Shown here: positions 55,399-64,000 of the stretch, piece by piece
How the letters are laid out: every line of letters begins with the position of its first letter
How positions within the stretch are numbered: position 1 is the first letter of the stretch
NCBI GenBank assembly: GCA_963680875.1
Contig: OY804577.1
Coordinates: 101,257,906 to 101,321,905, forward strand
From: Bathymodiolus brooksi
Taxonomy: Eukaryota > Mollusca > Bivalvia > Mytilida > Modiolidae
Direction of reading: 5' to 3'
DNA length: 64,000 nucleotides
The notes under the pieces: model-generated
Seen by the model: only the letters and a program-made list of their open reading frames with translations
What the model was told of the DNA's origin: nothing
Database searches by the model: none
Translations under genes and position numbers: made by a program

Positions 55399-58300
55399 CC
55401 GGTTTCGCGAGCTTTTCAGACGGTGCCTGTTTCATATTAGTAGGCAAGTAACAAGGATAAAAACGTACTTTTAACAATTTACGTTGGGTTTCATATTCTT
55501 CAAGAAGTGTGATCATTATAGCGAGCACAGAGAGCTCTACAGCAACATGGGCATGCGCATGAAACACACAATCTGCCTTATGATGAGATTGAAATTATTT
55601 CGTCCGGAAGTTGATAAAAGTTGGCAGTCTCGGAGAGAATGCCAAAAATAAAAAAAAAGTCTCCAATAAATGATTTTAAAACTAAAATGATATCATGAAC
55701 TTCTAAAAATCGTATTTAAGTAACAAAAGACAATAAAAGGTGCTTACATTGTTAAATTAATCAGAATGACATCTCGCTATCAAAGTCATGACGTCATGTT
55801 ATTCATAGGCCAAAGTCGTCAACAACATTTCGCGGAATTTTAATTAAAATCTTGTATTTTCATTCCCGTGTCAAAAAATTTCAAAACGACATCTATTTCA
55901 TTTGCAACTGCGTCAATTCCGTAAATCGTGACGACATGTAAACAAACACAGCACTTTTTTCAAGTGTGTCCAGATTATTAGATAAAAACATTTCTAGTTA
56001 AGGATTAGTAAAAGATGATTATAGAATAAATTTGACTTAATTTTGAACTACAATATTTTCAGAAAATATCAAATTTATTTTTTGGACCATTTGCAGCCGA
56101 TGTAGAAAAACTCGCCTTGGTGTGTTTTAGTTTTGTTTTATTTTTTACAGAATCTACGCGGGTGGTCTAAATATTTACTCGGATCGATCAAAACTTTGAT
56201 TAATACAACACTGGCGTACTGAAATGACTTTATGTTAACATGGACTATCAGGTTAAGGACAACAACTGTTCATTTTTTTTTCACTGAATGACTCTTAAGA
56301 CAACACGAATCTGGTCATTTTTTGACTTTGACGTATGGACATTTTATGTCACGCCCAACTGCATTTCACTGTCGAACTCCAGATTTATATTGACATTTCG
56401 TTACTGTATATATGACTTACCAGTTTAAAAGAAATCCAAACACAATTCCTGTCTCCAAGATTATTTGTACATGTACCACAATATTCCTAAAGTTCTACAA
56501 TAAATGCGTAAATAAAAACGAATCTGGCCACCATTCATCGTCATGTTAATATTTTGTTTTATCACGTCATATTTTACGCTGCAACAAGTAAAGGTCAGCA
56601 TTGAAATCGTATTTGGGTCACAATTGACACGCAAAGATGACAATGTCATCAATATTTTTTAATGCGCATCTATAGTACACGTACAATAACTAGGAGGAGA
56701 TCACAGCTAGGGACCTGCTCCCGGCCTTTCGTTATCAATAATTTTAACCCTACTATCAATGTGCGGTACTAAAATATCACAAGGGATAACACCCGTTCAT
56801 ATTTATACTTAATTCCTACCTTTCGTACGGTTTAGTTGTGTTGAATAATGGTAATTCCAAATAAATATCACAAAAAAAATCCTAAAGTATACTAAAAATC
56901 CAGCTTTTTAAAATTTTGCCAAAGTGGGGAGAGAGCATGTGTCCCTTGCCACCGACTCATATGTCTCTGATAAGAAAAGATAGTTGAACATTAACATTTT
57001 TCATTTTTATACAATTTTTGCATTTATTATTTCTTTGGCTAAGTAACAAACATTTTCTAACCATGATGTGCTTGCAAGGAACAAGGAACGCATTAGTTTT
57101 TCCTTATTTCTGTTAGTGTTAATTATTTCTATCAGTACCCATTTGTTTATTCATCTTACATTTTCCGTCAGTCTGATCCTACAAAATATTTGAATACTAC
57201 CAACATCTGCCGACAATGGTTTAGAATAGTAAGACACAATGAATTTTATTTATTTAACTATTAATTAGGCCGTTCATACTATGTGTATATCTGTTATTAT
57301 TTATTAAACTCAGTCTTTCTAAAAATAAATGCTATAAAATTATTAACCAGCTTGTTGTTGAAACTTTAAAAGGTAATAACATTACACAAGAAGGAATATA
57401 TGTCTCTGTATAATCTTGTCACAGATAATTTTAAAGAGTATGATTTCGAAACTGAATATTGCCTTAATATATATATCACGCCTCTACTGTGCTTTTTCCA
57501 ATAAAAAAAATATTGAATATTGATAAATATTTTGTATGTGAAAGCAGAGACATGTCTGATGAAAGCGGTACCTATATAATTCTTTTAAAATTAATTATTA
57601 TTTTGTTCACTTGGAGATAGCATAATATTGGCCCAAATACACATACTTTAAAATGTCGAAATGAAGATTATCAGTATTAAAGTAACCGTACGCAGTGCGG
57701 TCTTATGTATGGGCACAATGGACAGTTGCCCGGTGGTCACACAAGCAAATGAACCCCATGCTAATCTATGTATGTTGTATACGGCATAATTTTTTATTTT
57801 TAAACACTGATTTTGTTGGAAGTATCACTACAAGAAATATATGTTTAATTTTATCGACCATTTATAGTTTTATTTCTGTGAGTGTTTGTATAGATAGGGG
57901 CCTCAGTGCACTGCTTTGACCGGCGCCTATATTGCTGACTAGACGGCCCTGACCGTACATCATTCATCATTTACACTTCATGAATATATATCGGCTGTAC
58001 ATAGCATGGTATAGGCCAATATTGCTTATGTATGTTGGTTGCATTAATTGATATTTTCGTAATAAAACTCTTTTCTTATGACTTAAAAGACCATACTTTC
58101 ATTTTACAGACACCGGCGTCCCTAGTAATACCCTCTTTAGGCTTTATAATGGTTGATACCACCCGCGTACTAGTACTAGTTAGTCTTCAATGTTTGCACT
58201 GTCCCTAGTCCAACAATAAAAGATTCCATACTTTTTTCTTATACTTTTCTATTCTACATTTACTTCATTTAACTTTCCAATGGATGTCATAGGGGATATC

Positions 58301-58474
58301 ATTTAATTTCAAATACTAATGTCCTCTCTATAGGCCATGCCTACTCATATTATTTTGTGATATTCAACTTTCACTCAAATATATACTGTGACACACTGGC
58401 CAGACAGAAATGCTGACCTCGCATCTAGGCAATGCCTACTCCATATTAATTTACTGCCCGTGAAATGTGATTAG

Positions 58475-58989
58475 TATGCGAGCTTAAGCGAGCTCTTTAT
58501 GGTATAAAATGTGTACTTAGGATTTTTTAACAAACATGGTTGAACATACCATCGAAGAAAAAATAATTCTACACTTTGTATACACCGGTTTCCGTGTAAC
58601 ACACTAACACACTCAATTAATGAAGATCTTCTTCGCATAAAGCGCAAAGGTGATCCTGAAGTCTCGTACCCTCTCTCGTACGTCAGATACCACTGAAATC
58701 CGGAACCTGTGTGTAGTAAAAGTCATTTTGTTAGCTTGTTTTACTTATATTGATATTTGTTAATCTATTAAATCTCTTCTGACATACTGACAAATTTTTT
58801 TGTTTCTACGTGGAAGTTAACTTTTGAGATTTCCTAAGGAACGATAACTCCAATAAAGGAACGACAGCTCGATTGAATGAGACTAGATTCGGCCCTAAGA
58901 AAAAGTCGTCCCCAATTTATCTCGGCCCAAAAAATCTCGACACTTTTTGATGCACTGGATGAGCGTGAAATTGCCAGATAATTTTCAGA
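58475..58989 (+). repeat. 0.5-kb dispersed repeat, copy B
   Basis: Direct copy of 18432-18942. It is followed here by 'tgcgcgagcattcatggcggtgccggtttcatatta'. That phrase resembles 'gcgagcttttcagacggtgcctgtttcatatta' near 55407, so the real repeat may extend further and be composite. Confidence 0.85.
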
Positions 58990-59289
58990 TGCGCGAGCAT
59001 TCATGGCGGTGCCGGTTTCATATTAAGCAGTATTTTTCGTGAACCATGATGAAACCCATATCTCCCACTCAACATTGTGTGTCGGGTAATGTATATAAAC
59101 AGACGTCACCGAAAATACCGGAAGTAACTTCTACGAGACGCACTATTATGGGTTTTTTGCACGAGACGTCTCTGATATGGGTCATCAGCCTGGGGGTGAA
59201 ATTATAGCTAGTTTACCTCCGGTCGTTACACATATGCAAAGACTATCATATTAATGCCAAGTATATGATAAATTAAAATACAAACCTTG

Positions 59290-59345
59290 ATGCTTAACTT
59301 GGTGTGAACGACGCGTGTCTAGGATATCCTTCACCAGGTACACTC
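59290..59345 (-). repeat. Penelope-like 3' signature fragment
   Basis: The minus strand reads 'tacctggtgaaggatatcctagacacgcgtcgttcacac', a diverged member of the group at 44190, 46690 and 60105. Confidence 0.4.
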
Positions 59346-59689
59346 AAAGTCCAGCAATAACGTTAAAGTCTTCGAGTGCAAGAAAACAAAAAGTTAACTA
59401 ACGAAACAGGTGGAACTCTTTGTCGTAAATATGGAAAATGCACATCATAATGGATAAACGGATCCCAAACTTACACAGCTGTATGTCTAGATTTTCATTG
59501 ACTACATGGTATTACTGAAATTATTAGAGATCGTTTCACATTCATATTAGAATAACAGACAACTCCTCATTATTGAAGACCCTACAGTGACTGTAAAAGG
59601 AAGAACAGCTAATGCAATGAACGAACAGTAGTAAAGTCTTTGACACCCATAGAAACGATTTCCGCATGAAATGATGTTCGGTTCGTCTT

Positions 59690-59880
59690 TACCTTCAGTT
59701 GTTTGTAAGAAGGTGCATATCTTATTTACGTTATTTGTGTTTGTTTGCGCATAGTGGTGTGTCCAACACAAACTGTGTTGTGTTTTTGTTTTGTTTGTCT
59801 TCGTCTTGTGTACCCTATTTTGCCTGTTTCTCTGGATTGTCCTTTTTTGATTGCCGCATCGGTATTCTCTATCGTTGATT
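59690..59880 (+). repeat. Interspersed bivalve repeat fragment
   Basis: 'tttgcgcatagtggtgtgtccaacac...cttcgtcttgtgtacc...tctctggattgtcc' shares phrases with 46440-46600. Confidence 0.45.
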
Positions 59881-60104
59881 CATTCTTAATAGACAAATGA
59901 CTTGATTGCTGAACAATACATTAGATAGAGCCTTCAACTAAAAGTGTCCGTATTGTAGATATATGTTTTAGTCATGTAATATGTCCATGGTTACTTCCTA
60001 AAATTTCCATTTTCCAACATTTTATCATTTTGTCTGCCATGAAGACTAGTTAGTTGATATTTTTCACCAAATAATATTAATGCAAACGTAGATGTCAAAT
60101 TCAG

Positions 60105-60150
60105 TGCGCACGAAGCGTTTCTTGAAAAACCTGCATCAGGTACGATAGAA
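60105..60150 (-). repeat. Penelope-like 3' signature fragment
   Basis: The minus strand reads 'acctgatgcaggtttttcaagaaacgcttcgtgcgcact', close to 44190-44240. Confidence 0.5.
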
Positions 60151-60408
60151 ATGCCAAATAGTTTAAGCGTTTTAGGAACAAAAACAGAAAAAACGCCAAT
60201 TATAAGCAGAACCTACATTCTTGGCTATTAGTCTCTTATTTACAGGCATTCACTGATCTTTGAACTCGTCGTGTTTGTCGTTTTAACTTCTGCGAGAGTG
60301 TTTTTTTTTGGATTGAAGCGATATTAGACACGGTTTTTGTTTGGCTCATTGTTTTGTTTTTGTAATCCGAGATTCATATATCAAACACGTCGGGTTGGAA
60401 TTCCATTT

Positions 60409-60880
60409 AGGAGATAACTATATTGTATTTGAAAATTTCACGGCATCAATTGGAGATTTGATGGCCGCAAATTGAGATTACTGGCGACGCAACAGCGGAG
60501 CCAGTGAACGAATATTTGCGACCATGAAATCGACAATTGATGCCGTGAAATGTTCAAATACAATACAGTTATCTCCATTCTAATGTAATCATGTGTATAG
60601 ATGTGTATTGCCACATTATTGACGAGATGACGTAAGCGGTAATCAGCTAAAATTATAAACAAATATATCATGCTATTTCAACCGTGGAATTGATACCGTG
60701 AAAATTACACCTTTAAATCGACAATTAATGCCGTGATTTTTTTCAAATACAATACAGTTATCTCCATACTATTGCAATCATGTTCATTGCCATATGATTG
60801 ACAAGATGACGTATGCGGTAATCGGCTAAAATATATCAAGATATTTCAACCGTGTAATTGATACCTTGAAAATTACAGCA
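60409..60880. repeat. Repeat block: one inverted and two direct copies
   Basis: The direct copies 60528-60712 and 60717-60880 begin 'atcgacaattgatgccgtg', run through 'ttcaaatacaatacagttatctcc' and end 'ccgtgaaaattacacc' or similar. The reverse complement of their start lies at 60409-60452 ('aggagataactatattgtatttgaaaatttcacgg'). Confidence 0.85.
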
Positions 60881-61034
60881 TTGTCCAATCACAAATCACA
60901 AACAACTACATTAGAATGTTCGATATCAGTCAGCCACATTTATAGCTCTATCCCTCACACCAGTGCTTCAAATTCGTTTGGTTCCCTTCGTTCTCGTACC
61001 TGTATTCAGCATATTGTGGTTTATCAACGGAATA

Positions 61035-61082
61035 GCAGGTCGGTGGTTTTCTCCTGGTACTCCGGTGTTCTCCACCAATAAA
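61035..61082 (+). mobile_element. SINE-like core fragment, opposite orientation
   Basis: 'gcaggtcggtggttttctcctggtactccggtgttctccaccaataaaac' is the reverse complement of the core block of the other SINE-like copies. The flanks do not match, so only the core survives. The open frame across it is incidental. Confidence 0.65.
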
Positions 61083-61195
61083 ACAGACCTCCACGAAACA
61101 ACTACCTCGTGTCGTTGTGGTTAACTAGTTTGTTGTTCATTACTGATTAACTGTATATTCTCAGTGTTATATGGCTTTGTTGTTTTAATTTTTAG

Positions 61196-61252
61196 GTATG
61201 ACAACAGAGATCCCAGATCCATGTCCGTCTGATATTGATAATAGTACAATAG
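61196..61252 (+). CDS. Short 57-nt receptor exon (linker or stalk-like)
   Basis: Acceptor ttgttttaatttttag before 61196 and donor ag|gtaaat after 61252. It is phase 1-1 and encodes, after a shared Gly, MTTEIPDPCPSDIDNSTI. The end (gtacaatag|gtaaat) closely resembles the end of the stalk exon (cgacaatag|gtaagt). It could be the second exon of the gene starting at 54334, joining an ectodomain exon beyond the window (g|tg gives Val before DMC). It could also be a shortened stalk exon of another copy. It carries one Cys and one NST sequon. Confidence 0.42.
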
Positions 61253-62111
61253 GTAAATACATAGCTTACCAGCTCATTCTATCTTTAAACAAGTTATTAT
61301 TTCATCGTGAACACTGAAAACGCAGCATAAGATGTAGTGCAGTGACGAATCGAGAAAAGACGCTTATTTTTCGAGTTTAATGTACCGGAATACCACACGG
61401 CTGAAATTTTCACATATGAAAGAGTATACATCAAAGTAACATTTTAGCCCTGTCGTCGCGTTTTCTCATGGTGTATTTTTTTTAGGATAGCGTAACATTT
61501 GGGGGTAATCGCATTTTCACATTTCTAAGTATGTCTACTTTGCGATACTGTTTTTTTAATATTTGACAAAAATGAAAACTCTTTTCTGATTAAATTGAGA
61601 CTACTATATCTTATCTTCCATTTGAAATAACAAGGTAAATAAAGAACAGAAAATTAGCTCCACCACCTTTCACCTTTCAATTCCATTTAAAATTGTTCCA
61701 CGCTATTTATGAGGAAAATATAATTCGCTATGAATTGAAACTTTATTTGTAATATTATGTGTGTTAAATTTGTCAATCAAAACTTGAAATTAAACGTTTA
61801 TCATCTTTTTTTTAAACTTTACTAGCATTCTGTAAATTTGATACGTACTGAGCATGGTGTCGCTCAATTAATCACCCATGATTACATTGAGTGCAATGCG
61901 TGCCGTTTAAAATGAAATTACTATGAAATTAACTTGTCTCTCAATGAAATAAGTTATGTGCTTATTACAAGAATTCAGTTTAATATCTCATTTTATTGTG
62001 ATGGTTTTAGTGTAGGAGTTATTTAAAGCAGAATATCAGTTGTTGAAAATAAGCTCCTACAAGGCACAACTAATACAATGACCAAGTCGGAATACTTGTT
62101 TAATCCGGAAA
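61253..62111. other. Putative intron sequence before the right repeat copy
   Basis: AT-rich, with no gene. The identical stretch should lie just left of base 1 if the duplication is tandem. Confidence 0.4.
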
Positions 62112-63796
62112 ATGTGCAGTCCCGTTAAATTTGCCCACTCTTTGGCGATAAAATGTCGAAACACAAGCCATTGGGAATTATGTGTCATTTGTCAAATAAA
62201 CACACCCGACAGTTTGTCCTGCGCTACAGAGAAGGGAAGAGATATTCTGTTTGATGCGATCAACAAGCGACAAGATGATGTTTATCGTCGCCTGTATGAC
62301 GAATTTAATTCTTTGAACTTGGTTCCTTTAAATGAAATAAAGTATCATAGGTCTTGTTATAAAGCCTATACAAGTAAAAGCAATTTACAACGGTTTGTCA
62401 TCGATGTTCCAGAATGACGCTTCAGTGTCTACTATGAAGACGCGTTCTAAAACCTTGCCACAAATAAACTGGGACTATTGTAATTTTTGTAGACAAAAGG
62501 CTATCAAGAAAGATAGAAAACTTGAGCGCATTGAAAGTAGTGAACGCGTCAAATACATTTTAAATGCTCAAGAGGTAAGTTTGATTATGATTTGTTGAGC
62601 CTCTTGACCGTTGACGATGTCCAGGAAAAAGCGCAGTATCATTCGGCATGCATTACAAATTATTTGCTGAAGTGGAAAAAAGAACATAGTGCTGATAATT
62701 ACTCTACAATAAAAAAAATGAGTTGGAACATGATATTGCATTCAAAAAATTCTTAGACATTTTGCACCATGACCTTTTTGAGAACAAGAAAGCGTTTACT
62801 ATGTCTTCCTTGTTAGACAAATTGTGTTCCTTGCTTCCAGAGGGTTTATCGACAAAGTATTCTACTGCCAAATTACAGACACGGCTTCAAAATCATTACG
62901 GCGATACTATTGTGATCGAAAGTCAAAAGGGACAAGGTCAATCAAATATAGTTTTCAGTAGTTCGATATCAGTTGCTGACGCTATTCGTGCCGCAAGTAA
63001 GTTGAAAGCAGACCTCAAGTTTTCAGAGGTAGAAGCTTCTTTCGTAGATGGCCTGATATGCAGGAAGATCAGATTCTTCATGATGCTGCGAAGGTATTAC
63101 GTGGCTCTTTACACGCAGTCGAAATTTCCAAAGATTTCTATCCTTCTTCATCTGATCTGTCTCATCATAGATCATTACAATTCATTCCGCCTTCTCTTAT
63201 GACCTTCCTTTCATGGTTGGTTGATAACAATTGTTTTCATATTGAAAGTGACTACAATGCGTTGTCACACGATAAAGCTAGGAAATGTATTGCTGTAGCC
63301 GAAATGATAATATCGTTGCACAAAAACAGCTTCACTCCATTTAATTTGGGATTTGGCCCTACAACTTTACCACGGGTACGGATCTAAACATTTAATTGAA
63401 ACCCTTCATGCATTTGGTATTTGTGCTTCTTACACTGAAGTGAGACAGTTTTTGACCAGGGCCGCGAACCATGAGATAGCAAAAACTGAAGTGTCTTGCA
63501 TTCCTTACGGGATAAGTCCTAAAACGCTCGGCGGTGACTTTATTCAAGAAGGTGCTGACAACATAGACCTAAATACAGAAACCATAGACGGAAAAAATAC
63601 TATGCACTCTATGGCTCGAGCAGTTTTTCAGGTGGTGCAAGATCATCCACCAACTTCAGAAATCAGTTCAACCAAGATTAAACGAAGTCAAGACCGATCA
63701 CTTTCCATGACAGAGGAAACCACATCATTCATGGCATGTTACTTATTCTGTATTGCACTTCATTTTTCGTTACGTAAATGGTTGTTTCACTTCTAA
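62112..63796 (+). pseudogene. Broken N-terminal half of the cysteine-rich protein (right copy)
   Basis: Here the true start is present: ATG at 62112 begins MCSPVKFAHSLAIKC, then CVICQINTPDSLSC and YHRSCYKAYTSKSN (first Cys module). A frame change near 62400 leads to the second module (DYCNFCRQKAIKKD). A private 1-nt deletion near 62568 truncates this frame, which is longer in the left copy. The following segments appear at 62723-63202, 63058-63387 and 63353-63796 in successive frames. The last is intact here (GYGSKHLIETLHAFGIC through IQEGADNIDLNTETIDGKNT) but broken in the left copy. The coding match to the family ends near SMTEETTSFMACY. The central and C-terminal parts are missing, as in the left copy. 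Confidence 0.72.
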
Positions 63797-64000
63797 ACCC
63801 ACAATCTATTTCAACTGTCCAATGCATTGTCTGCAAACAAGGGGGGTTGCGTGTTGTAAGATTTCACGTTATTTTTTCTCATTTATTCCTATACATGTTA
63901 ATCACATTTATCTTGCAAATCTTTAATATACATGATATGTAGTAACAAACTAGTTATTTTCATTTTTTTGTCTCTTCAATACTTAAAATTGAGATATGGA
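62263..64000. repeat. Right copy of 1.74-kb direct repeat
   Basis: Same sequence and orientation as 1-1737 with about 99% identity. It is truncated by the window end. Sequence to the left (62112-62262) presumably continues the repeat beyond base 1 of the window. Confidence 0.95.

Larger units (their letters stand above)
54383..61195. other. Putative 6.8-kb first intron, repeat-rich
   Basis: It contains the hairpins at 54541 and 55333, the 0.5-kb repeat at 58475, repeat fragments at 59290-60150, the duplicated block at 60409 and a SINE piece at 61035. The stretch 55400-58470 holds nothing I can name apart from short 'gcgagc' motifs. No coding exon is supported. Confidence 0.35.

Noticed and set aside
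1..64000. The terminal repeats as LTRs of a giant retrotransposon
   Set aside because: They contain protein-coding remains, extend beyond the window, and enclose many unrelated elements and receptor exons. No primer-binding site or polypurine tract was seen.

Overview
The window is eukaryotic: AT-rich, with exons joined by GT/AG introns, and dominated by transposable-element debris. The repeat content points to a bivalve mollusc, most likely a mytilid mussel. The evidence is several copies of the bivalve SINE-like repeat (pieces such as 'atatcgtggcggtcagttt'), repeats I recall from mussel sequences ('gaggggaggattg...', 'ttatgagttttgactttccc'), and relics of DIRS, Penelope-like, L1/Tx1-like, CR1/Jockey-like, Tc1, pogo and foldback elements. 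The mytilid assignment is inference from memory, not a search result.

The host gene content I can support is a set of plus-strand exons for a type I membrane receptor-like protein. In order they are a 384-nt cysteine-rich, N-glycosylated ectodomain exon (3692-4075), a Ser/Thr-rich stalk exon (5907-6161), a transmembrane exon (7646-7733), an optional short exon (8295-8391) and a large cytoplasmic exon (8654-9557). The cytoplasmic exon carries seven tandem 21-residue repeats, each with a Tyr-Ser-Thr/Ser-Val motif, followed by two Tyr-Ala-x-Val-Asp-Lys motifs. A second, homologous transmembrane exon and tail lie at 44689-44773 and 45656-45887. A signal-peptide-like first exon (54334-54382) and a 57-nt exon (61196-61252) lie near the right end. 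All the splice phases are compatible.

Bases 1-1737 and 62263-64000 are about 99% identical direct repeats, so the window spans almost exactly one period (about 62.26 kb) of a tandem duplication, or of an assembly duplication. Both copies carry the amino-terminal half of an already frameshifted cysteine-rich invertebrate protein family. In both cases it would sit inside the receptor intron: after the 61196-61252 exon on the right, and before the 3692-4075 exon on the left. The simplest reading is a tandem array of receptor genes, with the 3' end of one gene at the left of the window and the 5' end of the next at the right.

Layout: 1-9.7 kb holds the repeat end and receptor exons. At 9.9-10.9 kb is a LINE ORF1 relic. 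At 11.7-17.2 kb is a hAT-like element enclosing a 4-kb foldback element with 1.3-kb inverted arms and a 9-bp target-site duplication. At 18.4-24.3 kb are a 0.5-kb repeat, two LINE relics in opposite orientation and a SINE. At 26.1-29.2 kb is a minus-strand DIRS relic. At 29.6-32.3 kb are a minisatellite, an SGNH-like fragment, the 3' end of a Penelope-like element and a small Tc1 element. At 32.6-36.5 kb are decayed minus-strand ORFs with a P-transposase-like end and a pogo/Tigger element. At 37.9-40.2 kb is a near full-length minus-strand pseudogene of the same cysteine-rich family. From 41.4 to 61.1 kb there are Tc1 pieces, hairpin elements, SINEs and the remaining receptor exons. No rRNA, reliable tRNA gene or CRISPR array was seen.
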